Counted from the stretch's first letter, positions 1 through 6,298 are shown. The stretch: 8,569 nucleotides of DNA from Thermoplasmata archaeon (GCA_021826525.1 JAKAZU010000036.1:1-8569), one strand, 5' to 3'. The notes: generated by a model from the sequence alone, not told the origin. Translations and numbers: made by a program.

Positions 1-30
1 TCTACCATGCTAGGGTCTGATACGGTGGGT

Positions 31-41
31 CTTAAAAAACC
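31..41 (-). promoter_or_regulatory. AT-rich block: possible U-tract terminator and/or TATA box for a left-edge gene
   Basis: An A-run on the plus strand (T-run on the minus strand) stands out against the GC-rich surroundings. Read on the minus strand it lies about 180 nt past the stop of the FAD oxidase gene and could be an archaeal oligo-U terminator. It is also centred about 28 nt upstream of a minus-strand ATG at positions 8-6, the spacing expected for a TATA box of a leaderless gene leaving the window on the left. Only 8 nt of that gene would be present, so neither role can be confirmed. The composition is seen; the roles are inferred. Confidence 0.35.
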
Positions 42-160
42 TTTGGTTTGTCGGACTCTTCCGTGTTACAAACCCCCGACTCGCTCACGGGGCATTTCTC
101 CATGGCCCGGTCCCGACGTACCCCCCGGGGGCCTTGCTCCGGGCCTTCGAGTTCGTGGCC

Positions 161-185
161 GGGCCTCTCAGGACCCGAGAGGCCC
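161..185. repeat. Perfect 9-bp inverted repeat (hairpin) past the FAD oxidase stop
   Basis: GGGCCTCTC (161-169) and GAGAGGCCC (177-185) are exact reverse complements separated by a 7-nt loop. The hairpin begins about 31 nt beyond the stop codon of the minus-strand oxidase gene. It has no immediately adjacent T-run on the minus strand, so it is not a classical intrinsic terminator. It could protect the 3' end or pause polymerase before the U-tract near position 35. The rest of 1-216 shows no gene I can support. Confidence 0.5.
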
Positions 186-216
186 CGACCCGCTCTCTCC
201 CCGGATCGGACGGGCC

Positions 217-1908
217 TCAAGGAGCGAGGAACTTCCCCGGATTCAACACCCCGTTCGGATCGATCGCGGTCTTGAACGCACGCATCTTGGCCCGCTCGAC
301 CGGAGAGAGGCCGAACCCTAGGGCCGGGCGGTCGAGACGGCCGATCCCGGGCCGCTGAACTAGGACCGCCCCATGTTCGACGAGCGCGGCATGGGCGGCG
401 GCGCGCACCGCATTCCAAGCCTCGACCGCCCGTCCCGCAGGTTCGGGATAGATCACGGTGCCGGTCAGGGTGACAGTCGAGGACGTGGGGGATCCCGCCT
501 GGAGGTGGAGGCGGGCGCCTACCCCGAATTCGGACGCCGCGGAGCGCACGGCCTCCCGCACGGGGGAGGCGATCTCCGCAGCCTGCTCCCAGGGTACGGT
601 CGATTCGATGCCTTCGAGCACCCAGCCATCCGGTACGAGGCCGTCCCGCAGAGCGGGCGGCCGGAACCGCGTCCGCGCCCACGCCTCCCCGAAGCCGGGC
701 CAGACCCCCCCCGGGAGGACCGCCCCGCCGGCCTGGCGGGCCAGCTCCTCGAGCACGTACGTACCGCGCCCGACGTCCTTGCGGCTCCCGTCGAAGCTCA
801 CGATGCCGAGGACGATGGCACTGAGATCCGCGATCTTGCGCCGGAGCGCGATCCCCTCCAGCCCTCCGATCTCCTCCGGCGGCGATCCCCCGCGGGCGAG
901 CGTTAGGAGAAACCGGCTCTCTTCGGGGTCGGACATCCGCGCGATGGCGGGGCGCGGGTCGTCGGCGACGAGGGCCCGCAGGACCCCGAGCGCCGGGGCC
1001 CAGGAGGGCAGCAGGACCGCCCGCACGGCGGTCTTCTCCGGAGCGGGGGCGAGACGTACACCGGCGTCCACGAGCACTCCGAGAGTGCCCTCCGACGCGA
1101 GGAGCCGTCGTGGGTCGATCCCCCCGGGTCCCGCCTCTCCCGCCTTCCACTCGTAGAATCCGGTGGGCGTTGCCCATCGGGCCGATGTGACCCGGTCGAG
1201 GATCTCGCCATAGCGGCTGGAGGATTGGCTGCTAGAATCCGCCGAGATCCAGCCCCCCAGTGTGGAGAACTCGAAGGAGATCGGATGGTGCGCGAAGGTG
1301 ACGCCTCGTTCGCCAAGGAAGCGCTCGATGTCGGGACCGCGCGCGCCGGCCTCGAAGCGCGCGGAGTCGGTCCGGGGATCGATGCCGAGGGGTCGGCTCA
1401 CTCGGCCGAGGCACAGGGTGATCACGGCCCGATGGGTCCCGGCGAGGGGAGCCACCCCTCCGACGAGGCTGGTGCCGCCGCCCCAGGGAACCACGGCCAG
1501 GTCGTGGTCCGAAGCGAAGGCGAGGACCGCCTGGACCTCGGCGGGGGTAGCGGGCCATACCACCGCGTCGGTGGTCGGAACCGAGGGGCGGTCGCGCCAG
1601 GCGATGAGCTCCTCGTACGATCGGCCGAAGGAATAGCATACGCGATCGAGTTCCTCGATCGAGACCGGGCCGGACACACGCGCTCGGAGCCCTTGCACGT
1701 CGGCGGGAGCGAGGCGGCTCGGGCCCGCCGCGGGAGGCCGCTCCCGAGGAGGGTTCCGGGGCGGGGTGGCCGCACCGAGCTCCCGCTCGAAGTACTCCTC
1801 GATGGCGCGGATCCCCGCGGGAGGGTAGGCGAGGCTCCCGTCGCCCCACCGCAGGGGGTCCGAAGGCAGGGTCGGGACCGGCGGGCGCGCAGTTCGCTTG
1901 GAACGCAT
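217..1908 (-). CDS. FAD-linked oxidase, alkyl-DHAP synthase-like (AGPS / D-lactate-glycolate oxidase superfamily)
   Basis: A 563-aa flavoprotein of the PCMH/vanillyl-alcohol oxidase fold. Seen: an RWGDGSL segment near the N-terminus (20-26), an FAD pyrophosphate-binding loop with GGGTS at 143-147, the AGPS-like stretch FEFSTLGGW at 212-220, EGTLGV at 273-278, an ESTVPW segment at 435-440 matching the AGPS substrate-domain signature, and the C-terminal DPNGVLNPGKF at 550-560 typical of FAD-linked oxidase C domains. The order and length fit AGPS-type enzymes better than typical GlcD. However, the His cluster that AGPS carries just before its G-V/I-G motif is replaced by QRP (518-520, followed by GIG), and the HG pair of GEHGIG in lactate/glycolate oxidases is also missing. 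Inference: an oxidase or lyase-type flavoenzyme of unknown substrate, not a classical ether-lipid synthase. The ATG at 1908 has no SD, suggesting a short-leader transcript. It is a single-gene unit divergent from purT. Confidence 0.88.
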   Translation of the reverse strand: MRSKRTARPPVPTLPSDPLRWGDGSLAYPPAGIRAIEEYFERELGAATPPRNPPRERPPAAGPSRLAPADVQGLRARVSGPVSIEELDRVCYSFGRSYEELIAWRDRPSVPTTDAVVWPATPAEVQAVLAFASDHDLAVVPWGGGTSLVGGVAPLAGTHRAVITLCLGRVSRPLGIDPRTDSARFEAGARGPDIERFLGERGVTFAHHPISFEFSTLGGWISADSSSQSSSRYGEILDRVTSARWATPTGFYEWKAGEAGPGGIDPRRLLASEGTLGVLVDAGVRLAPAPEKTAVRAVLLPSWAPALGVLRALVADDPRPAIARMSDPEESRFLLTLARGGSPPEEIGGLEGIALRRKIADLSAIVLGIVSFDGSRKDVGRGTYVLEELARQAGGAVLPGGVWPGFGEAWARTRFRPPALRDGLVPDGWVLEGIESTVPWEQAAEIASPVREAVRSAASEFGVGARLHLQAGSPTSSTVTLTGTVIYPEPAGRAVEAWNAVRAAAHAALVEHGAVLVQRPGIGRLDRPALGFGLSPVERAKMRAFKTAIDPNGVLNPGKFLAP

Positions 1909-1960
1909 GGCCGGGCAACGTCTCGGGACGATAGATGCTTGCGTCCGGCCCGGAGCGGAG

Positions 1961-1970
1961 AATTATCTAG
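1961..1970. promoter_or_regulatory. TATA-like element in the divergent FAD oxidase/purT promoter region
   Basis: AATTATCTAG is the only AT-rich stretch in the intergenic region, and its centre is about 28 nt upstream of the purT ATG at 1994. This is the archaeal TATA-to-start spacing for a leaderless mRNA, and no SD precedes that ATG. Read on the other strand it is CTAGATAATT, which could also serve the oxidase gene with a leader of about 30 nt. A weaker AT patch at 1931-1940 lies about 27 nt from the oxidase start and is an alternative for that gene. Confidence 0.6.
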
Positions 1971-1993
1971 GCCGATACCTACCCCCTCCCCCG

Positions 1994-3268
1994 ATGACCG
2001 AAGCTCGCGCGGGCCGTGGTGTGCTGTTCCGAGACCGGATCGGGTCTCCGATCGTCGGCAACGCGCCGAAGGTGCTCCTGCTCGGCAGCGGCGAGCTCGG
2101 CCGAGAGATCGCCATCGAGGCGATGCGGCTCGGGGCGGAGGTCATCGCGGTCGACCGCTACGCGAACGCTCCCGCGATGCAGGTGGCGCACCGCCACCAT
2201 GTCCTGCCGATGACGGACGCCGCCGCGCTGCGGGCGCTCGTCCGCCGGGAGGCGCCCGACGTCCTGGTTCCGGAGATCGAGCAGATCGCGACCGACGAGC
2301 TCCTCCGGCTCGAGGAGGAGGGCTGGACGGTCATTCCTCGCGCCGCGGCGACGCGGGCGACGATGGACCGCGAGCGCATCCGCCGGATCGCGGCCGAAAA
2401 GGCCCGGGTGCGTACGAGCCGGTTCGTCTTCGCAGATACCCTGGAGGAGGCCCGACGCGGAGCGCAGGAGATCGGCTTCCCCTGCGTGTTCAAGGCGATG
2501 ATGTCGAGCTCGGGCCACGGAATGACCGTGGTGCCTAGCCCCGAAGGGGTGGCCGAGGCCTACGGCGAAGCGAGCGAGCACGGGCGCGTGCGGAACGCCC
2601 GGATCATGATCGAGGAGTTCGTTCGTTTCGACCGGGAGGTGACCATGCTTACGCTGAGGCACTACGATCCGGCCGGCCAGATCCGGACAACGGTCATGGC
2701 GCCGATCGCGCACGTCCGGCCCGGCACGCTCTACCACGAGAGCTGGCAGCCCGAACCGTTCGCTCCGGAGGTGGAGGTGGCCCTACGTGAGACCGCCACC
2801 CAGGTCACCGACCAGCTCGGCGGGATCGGGATCTTCGGGGTGGAGTGCTTCGTCGCGGGGAACCACGTCTACTTCAGCGAGGTCTCCCCACGGCCCCACG
2901 ACACCGGCCTCGTGACCCTCGGCAGCCAGTGGAACAGCGAGTTCGCGCTCCACGCCCGCGCGATCCTCGGCCTGCCGTACGTCGGCCCGGAGCCGACGAC
3001 CCCCGCCGCGGCGCGAGTGATCCTCGGATCCGAGGCGGGATGGGCGCCGAGCTTCGGTGGCCTCGTGCAAGCCCTAGCCCCCGTCGGGGTGCGGATCTTC
3101 CTGTTTGGCAAACCCGAGACGTACCGCGGCCGTCGCCTGGGGATCGCCGTCGCCCGCGGGGCCACGACCGCGGAAGCCCGCCGGCTTGCGGACAGCGCCG
3201 CCCGCACGGTGGAGGCCGGGATCGTGGTCGATTCACCCGGTTCCCCGCCCCCGGGCCACTCCACCTGA
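1994..3268 (+). CDS. purT: Formate-dependent phosphoribosylglycinamide formyltransferase (GAR transformylase 2)
   Basis: A 424-aa ATP-grasp enzyme that makes formyl-GAR from GAR, formate and ATP (third step of purine synthesis, folate-independent), cytosolic. Seen: GSGELG at 31-36, DRYANAPAMQVAH at 54-66, VPEIEQIATD at 92-101, the ATP-grasp lysine K167 with loop SSSGHG at 171-176, metal-ligand glutamates E284 (FGVE) and E296 (FSEVSPRPHDTG), and LFGKPE at 370-375. Collinear with E. coli PurT (392 aa), apart from an N-terminal extension of roughly ten residues and a short C-terminal tail. Odd: the E. coli loop reads SSSGKGQ, whereas here the Lys is His175 and the Gln is Met177. Start chosen at ATG 1994: the frame stays open to 1898, but that would overlap the divergent oxidase start and the TATA-like block. 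Together with the 91-aa gene downstream it forms a plus-strand pair with a 62-nt gap. Confidence 0.96.
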   Translation: MTEARAGRGVLFRDRIGSPIVGNAPKVLLLGSGELGREIAIEAMRLGAEVIAVDRYANAPAMQVAHRHHVLPMTDAAALRALVRREAPDVLVPEIEQIATDELLRLEEEGWTVIPRAAATRATMDRERIRRIAAEKARVRTSRFVFADTLEEARRGAQEIGFPCVFKAMMSSSGHGMTVVPSPEGVAEAYGEASEHGRVRNARIMIEEFVRFDREVTMLTLRHYDPAGQIRTTVMAPIAHVRPGTLYHESWQPEPFAPEVEVALRETATQVTDQLGGIGIFGVECFVAGNHVYFSEVSPRPHDTGLVTLGSQWNSEFALHARAILGLPYVGPEPTTPAAARVILGSEAGWAPSFGGLVQALAPVGVRIFLFGKPETYRGRRLGIAVARGATTAEARRLADSAARTVEAGIVVDSPGSPPPGHST

Positions 3269-3295
3269 GCCGGGCAGAGCCCGCTCCACCGTCGA

Positions 3296-3302
3296 GCTTA
3301 TG
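3296..3302 (+). promoter_or_regulatory. Weak TATA-like element before the 91-aa gene
   Basis: GCTTATG lies about 31 nt upstream of the ATG at 3331. That ATG is preceded by a cytosine-rich stretch without an SD. The spacing fits leaderless or near-leaderless transcription independent of purT, although read-through from purT is equally possible. The element is weak. Confidence 0.35.
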
Positions 3303-3330
3303 GGCCGAGGGGGCGTCGCAGACCCCACCC

Positions 3331-3606
3331 ATGAAGGACAAGAGCGAGCTCGAGCGTGTGGTGCTCGGAGAGACCCGCATCGTCTTGACACGCGACCTGT
3401 CCGTCATGAATCCGAACCTCGCGCCCGGGGCGCAGGGACTCGTGACGGCCAAGCTCGCCAACTATACCCTGAAGGTCCAGTTCCCCCGCGTCACGGTCGG
3501 CATCGGCTGGCAGGACTGCGAGATCGTCGATGGAAAGACCGGCATGCCCACCGACGCCGAGCAGCCGAGGATGATTCCGCGACCGCGCGCGATGGGCGAA
3601 GAGTGA
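3331..3606 (+). CDS. Conserved-looking small protein of unknown function, probable SH3-like beta barrel
   Basis: A 91-aa soluble protein that I do not recognise. The N-terminal 20 residues (MKDKSELERVVLGETRIVLT) could be a short helix followed by a first strand. The core at roughly 30-67 alternates hydrophobic residues and turns (a PGAQG turn at 32-36, then V/L/Y/V/F strands, then GIGWQDCEIV at 58-67), a pattern typical of small SH3-like or KOW-type barrels. It has a single Cys (C63) and no signal peptide or TM segment. The last 20 residues are Pro/Arg-rich and probably disordered. It follows purT by 62 nt on the same strand and converges on the VOC gene, 49 nt away. The ATG at 3331 is the natural start: the frame remains open far upstream inside purT, but that is a shadow. 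A function in purine synthesis is not implied. Confidence 0.75.
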   Translation: MKDKSELERVVLGETRIVLTRDLSVMNPNLAPGAQGLVTAKLANYTLKVQFPRVTVGIGWQDCEIVDGKTGMPTDAEQPRMIPRPRAMGEE

Positions 3607-3655
3607 GCCACCATCCCCTTCTCCTACGGGGCGGGGTCCGTCCGCCGGGCCCTTC

Positions 3656-4054
3656 TTAGATGGGGTCCGCGGTCAGGAACTCGAGCCGGTTCCCGAACGG
3701 ATCTAGCGCGTAGAACCTTCGATATCCGGGCCGCGGTGCGTCTTCGAACGTTCGCGATCCCGCTTCGTCCAGCCGTCGGCGGAGGCCCTCCAGGTCGTCG
3801 ACCCGGAATGCGGGATGGGCCTTCGCGGCCGGCCGAAACCCGACCTCGACGCCGAGATGAAGTTCGTTGGGGCCCAAGGAATACCCGAGGTCCCCGCGGG
3901 CCGCGAGGTGCGCGGGTTTAGGTAGAGGGGCCAGGCCCAGTAGGCCCTCGTAGAACGCGCTCGCCGCAGCCTCTCCTCCAGGGGGCATCGCGAGCTGAAC
4001 ATGGTGGAGTCGGAGCCCCGACGGCTCGCGGGCGGCGGCACGATCAGCGGGCAT
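3656..4054 (-). CDS. VOC superfamily (glyoxalase/bleomycin-resistance fold) protein
   Basis: A 132-aa single-domain vicinal oxygen chelate protein. Seen: two beta-alpha-beta-beta-beta modules. The first begins LRLHHVQLAM (14-23) and ends with ELHLGVE (64-70). The second begins HPAFRVDDL (80-88) and ends DPFGNRLEFL (118-127), the signature close of VOC proteins. Possible metal ligands by position are H17/H18, H66, H80 and E125. Known for the family: metal-dependent isomerases, dioxygenases, epimerases or drug-binding proteins; the substrate cannot be read from sequence. A single VOC domain implies a dimer. The ATG (4054-4052) lies inside the 3' end of the methyltransferase gene, an 11-nt overlap, and is preceded by GAGGT three bases upstream. 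This suggests translational coupling in one operon. Confidence 0.88.
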   Translation of the reverse strand: MPADRAAAREPSGLRLHHVQLAMPPGGEAAASAFYEGLLGLAPLPKPAHLAARGDLGYSLGPNELHLGVEVGFRPAAKAHPAFRVDDLEGLRRRLDEAGSRTFEDAPRPGYRRFYALDPFGNRLEFLTADPI

Positions 4055-4943
4055 CGGACCTCGTGGCCGCGGGGCCGAGTTCGAAGGCGACCATCACGGC
4101 CGCGCACCGTTCCCAGCGCTCGGGCAGACGACCGAGCCCCTCCTCGATCTCGAGCAGGTGGTTCCAAGCGTTCGGGTTCGGGCGCACTTCGGCGATCCGA
4201 TCCGGGTCGGACCCCAGCGCCGGGGCCACGGCGATCGCCTCGCGCATCGCCCAGCCGGACGGCGAGAGCGCTCGCACGAGATCGGCTACGGTCCTTCGGC
4301 GGAACCCGTGGTCCTTCGCGGCCCGCCCGTCGACCGGCGCGAACCCCTCGCGCTCGATCCGGGGGCGCACGGCGCCCACCGGAGAGCGCAACAGCCGTCC
4401 CACGGCCCGAGGAGGCAGCCGAGCGAGATACCGCGATCGCTCGCCGGTGCCGGGCATGATCTCGAGGAGGAGCTTGGCTCCCGGCGCCGCCGATCCCGCA
4501 AGGAGCTGGAGGGAGCGAGCGAAGGGCTCGGGGGCGAAGCCGAGCACGTTTCCGAGCGCGGTCACCTCCCCAAACGCCCCCGATCGCACGGGCGGGCGGA
4601 ACCCATCGCCCCTCACCGGATCGGGGGAGAACCGTTCGCCCGTCCGATCCGAATGGGCGCTGCAGGCCCGGCGGAGCATCACGTCGGAGAGATCGATCAG
4701 CACGCGCCGGCTTCCGTCCGCCCCGATCCGATGCGTAAAGCGGCCGGGTCCGGGCCCGATCTCGAGCGCCCAAGGCGCGTCCACCCGGTGGCGATCCAAG
4801 AATCGTTCGCGAATCTCCCGGAAAAGATCGCGTTGTGGGGTCCCCTCGTAACGGTTCCACTCCCGGTCCGCCCGGTAGGAGTCGACGGCCCGGAAGCGCT
4901 CGCGCGCCTGCTCGGCCCTCCCCGCGTCGGACGATCGAGGCAC
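4044..4943 (-). CDS. Class I SAM-dependent methyltransferase
   Basis: A 299-aa (GTG start) Rossmann-fold methyltransferase of unknown substrate. Seen: an Arg/Glu-rich N-terminal helical region (about 10-55, with REWNRYEGTPQRDL at 27-40), SAM-binding motif I ALEIGPGPGRFT at 59-70, the motif II acidic strand VLIDLSDVML at 81-90, AFGEVTALGNVLGFA at 123-137 and LLLEIMPG at 158-165. The C-terminal third is family-specific, with a WNHLLEIEEGLG helix at 260-271. Start: the frame stays open to 5321, but that extension runs through the TATA element and antisense to the zinc-ribbon gene. GTG at 4943 is the first start codon downstream of the promoter that keeps the N-terminal helices, and would leave a leader of about 55-60 nt; it lacks a convincing SD, so the start is uncertain. 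First gene of an operon with the VOC protein. No membrane segment. Confidence 0.88.
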   Translation of the reverse strand: MPRSSDAGRAEQARERFRAVDSYRADREWNRYEGTPQRDLFREIRERFLDRHRVDAPWALEIGPGPGRFTHRIGADGSRRVLIDLSDVMLRRACSAHSDRTGERFSPDPVRGDGFRPPVRSGAFGEVTALGNVLGFAPEPFARSLQLLAGSAAPGAKLLLEIMPGTGERSRYLARLPPRAVGRLLRSPVGAVRPRIEREGFAPVDGRAAKDHGFRRRTVADLVRALSPSGWAMREAIAVAPALGSDPDRIAEVRPNPNAWNHLLEIEEGLGRLPERWERCAAVMVAFELGPAATRSDAR

Positions 4944-5022
4944 GACGGCGCGTGCGTCTCTCTCCCGCTTCCCCCCGCCCGGCCCCGACGGCGAGCGATC
5001 GGTGCCGGCTTGCGTCCGAGCT

Positions 5023-5030
5023 CTTATATA
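5023..5030. promoter_or_regulatory. Strong, near-symmetric TATA box shared by divergent genes
   Basis: CTTATATA is the best TATA box in the window. On the plus strand its centre is about 37 nt upstream of the microprotein ATG at 5064, predicting a leader of roughly 10 nt. On the minus strand it reads TATATAAG and lies upstream of the methyltransferase, with a predicted leader of about 55 nt to GTG 4943. No second AT-rich block is present in 4944-5063, so a shared bidirectional promoter is likely. Element seen; transcription start positions inferred. Confidence 0.7.
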
Positions 5031-5063
5031 CCCCAACCTCCCGTTGATGGGTCGGTACACGTC

Positions 5064-5207
5064 ATGCCGTATTACGAGTGTCCGAAGTGTGGCGGGGGCT
5101 ACGTCATCGATGTTCCGCCGAGCGCGCGCCCCGTCTGCGACCGCGATGGAGCCCGGTTGAAGCGCACGAGCGACGCTTCCTACGAGAAGAACGCTCGCGA
5201 GGACTGA
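5064..5207 (+). CDS. Zinc-ribbon-like microprotein (47 aa)
   Basis: A 47-aa protein beginning MPYYECPKCGGGY. It has a CPKC knuckle (C6, C9) and a second half-knuckle CDRD at 25-28, in which C25 is present and the fourth ligand position is Asp (D28) instead of Cys. The CxxC-x15-CxxD spacing is that of a small zinc ribbon, and the tail (30-47) is charged. Known: archaea encode many short zinc-ribbon proteins, often nucleic-acid or protein binding and largely uncharacterised. Inference: a structural Zn(II) site with a Cys3Asp ligand set, or a weakened site. The ATG at 5064 lies right behind a strong TATA box. The stop is 22 nt before the ATG of the DUF998-like membrane gene (7 nt before an alternative TTG), so the two are probably co-transcribed. 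Confidence 0.8.
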   Translation: MPYYECPKCGGGYVIDVPPSARPVCDRDGARLKRTSDASYEKNARED

Positions 5208-5229
5208 GGGCGGCTTGGGCATCGGTGCG

Positions 5230-5889
5230 ATGGAGCGACGGGGACCGCTGGTCCACCGCGCGGTCCGCTTCGGCTCGCTCGCATTGCTCGTCGCCGGCAT
5301 CCTCCTCCTGCTCGCGAACATCCTCCCCGCCCTCTCCTACTCCGGATTCAGCGCGACAAGGACGCTCCTCCAATCCTTCGGGGATCCCTCCCAGTCCCCG
5401 CTCGCGATCGTCTTCGATCTGGTGATCGTCGCGTTCGGGATATTCCTGATCCTCGGCGCGTGGCTGATTTGGAGCGGCCTCCCGGTCCGAGGCTCGCGCA
5501 CGGTCGGACTCCTCCTGCTCATGATCGGCGGTCTTTCCGCGGTCCTCCTCGGGGCCTTCCCGTCGGGCTCGCCTCAGAACGTTGCGAACATCAACGGCGC
5601 CGTCACCGCCGCGCTCTTCGTCGCTTCGGGCCTGGCCCTTCTGGTCCTGACCCTCGCGATGCTTCGGGACCGCCGGTGGGACGGACTGCGGCTGTACACC
5701 CTGCTGTCCGGGATCGTGGTGCTGGTCTCGTTCTTCCTGTACCACCAGGGATACGTCGGCGCGCTCGGACCCGGCGGTGCCGAGCGTGTCGCCCTGGCGG
5801 CGCTGACCCTCTGGCTCTTCGCTATCGGGACCCGCCTCGTTCGCATCCCGGTGTACTCCGGCCGGTTCCCGACGTCGACCGCTTTTTGA
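5230..5889 (+). CDS. Six-transmembrane protein, DUF998-like
   Basis: A 219-aa integral membrane protein. Hydrophobic segments at about 15-36, 61-83, 92-110, 120-143, 154-172 and 186-204 predict six TM helices. The third helix ends in GAFP (108-111), followed by a short polar loop and an N-G pair (N122, G123) leading into helix 4, an arrangement like the DUF998 family; helix 5 ends in YHQGY (171-175). Known: DUF998 proteins are widespread in archaea and bacteria and have no assigned biochemical role. Start: ATG 5230 is chosen. An in-frame TTG at 5215 is preceded by GAGGG at 4-nt spacing and would add five residues, so it is a real alternative. It probably forms an operon with the upstream zinc-ribbon microprotein. 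The last 68 nt overlap the 3' end of the convergent Nudix gene. Confidence 0.85.
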   Translation: MERRGPLVHRAVRFGSLALLVAGILLLLANILPALSYSGFSATRTLLQSFGDPSQSPLAIVFDLVIVAFGIFLILGAWLIWSGLPVRGSRTVGLLLLMIGGLSAVLLGAFPSGSPQNVANINGAVTAALFVASGLALLVLTLAMLRDRRWDGLRLYTLLSGIVVLVSFFLYHQGYVGALGPGGAERVALAALTLWLFAIGTRLVRIPVYSGRFPTSTAF

Positions 5890-6298
5890 AGCGCGGCCCG
5901 GACCATTTGCGGGCATCCCGTACGATGTCATCGTGGTCGAAGGCGAGTCCGTGCGCCTCCGCGAGGGGCACCCACGCCGCCGTCGTCGCGTCATCGCCGC
6001 CCGTCGGTGCGCCCGCCCTCCCCGCCATGAGGAAGGCGACGGTCGTCGTCGGGCCCCGGGGATCGCGGTGAGGCCCGGAGTAGACCCCCACGATCGCTCG
6101 GGGGCGTGCTCGGAGCCCCGTCTCCTCGTGGAGCTCCCGGGCCACCGCCGCCTCCACCGTCTCGTCCGTCTCCACGAAACCGCCCGGGAGCGCCCACCTT
6201 CCACGGAACGGGGAGCGGCCGCGCCGGACCAGGAGGATGCGATCTCGATCGATCCAGATCGCGTCGACGGTGAGCGCGGGTCCGCGGGGCCGAGTCAT
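5822..6298 (-). CDS. Nudix hydrolase, probable ADP-ribose pyrophosphatase type
   Basis: A 158-aa Nudix enzyme, hydrolysing a nucleoside diphosphate linked to a moiety X, Mg-dependent and cytosolic. The Nudix box is complete: G40-x5-E46-x7-R54-E55-L56-x-E58-E59-x-G61-L62, preceded by RGRWALPGGF. A downstream YSGPHRDPRGPTTTVAFL segment (73-90) is characteristic of the archaeal and bacterial ADP-ribose pyrophosphatase-like group. ADP-ribose as substrate is inference; dinucleotide or nucleotide-sugar substrates are possible. Start at ATG 6298: the frame is open to 6499, but that stretch runs into the divergent kinase gene. The C-terminal tail after about residue 135 is Arg/Ser/Gly-rich and lies antisense to the end of the DUF998-like gene, so it may be a drifted extension. 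It is divergent from the heptose kinase, 85 nt away. Confidence 0.9.
   Translation of the reverse strand: MTRPRGPALTVDAIWIDRDRILLVRRGRSPFRGRWALPGGFVETDETVEAAVARELHEETGLRARPRAIVGVYSGPHRDPRGPTTTVAFLMAGRAGAPTGGDDATTAAWVPLAEAHGLAFDHDDIVRDARKWSGPRFKKRSTSGTGRSTPGCERGGSR

Noticed and set aside
32..103. 23-aa minus-strand ORF (ATG at 103) with two Cys, ending at the U-tract
   Set aside because: No promoter-like sequence upstream (GC-rich), no SD, and Cys spacing (x7) does not make a metal site. Likely chance in the intergenic region.
100..190. Structured GC-rich stretch considered as a tRNA or small RNA
   Set aside because: No T-loop consensus, no cloverleaf-compatible arms and no promoter. Only the single 9-bp hairpin is solid.
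1898..1993. N-terminal extension of PurT by 32 residues
   Set aside because: It would overlap the divergent oxidase start and cross the TATA-like element. The added residues do not resemble PurT N-termini, and ATG 1994 has ideal promoter spacing.
1225..2538. 437-aa open frame on the plus strand
   Set aside because: Antisense to the FAD oxidase and out of frame with PurT. Composition is that of high-GC antisense, with no motif.
4944..5321. N-terminal extension of the methyltransferase by 126 residues
   Set aside because: Runs through the shared TATATA promoter and antisense to the zinc-ribbon gene, with no recognisable domain.
5104..6204. 366-aa open frame on the minus strand
   Set aside because: Lies antisense to the zinc-ribbon and DUF998-like genes and out of frame with Nudix. 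Charged low-complexity translation with no domain.
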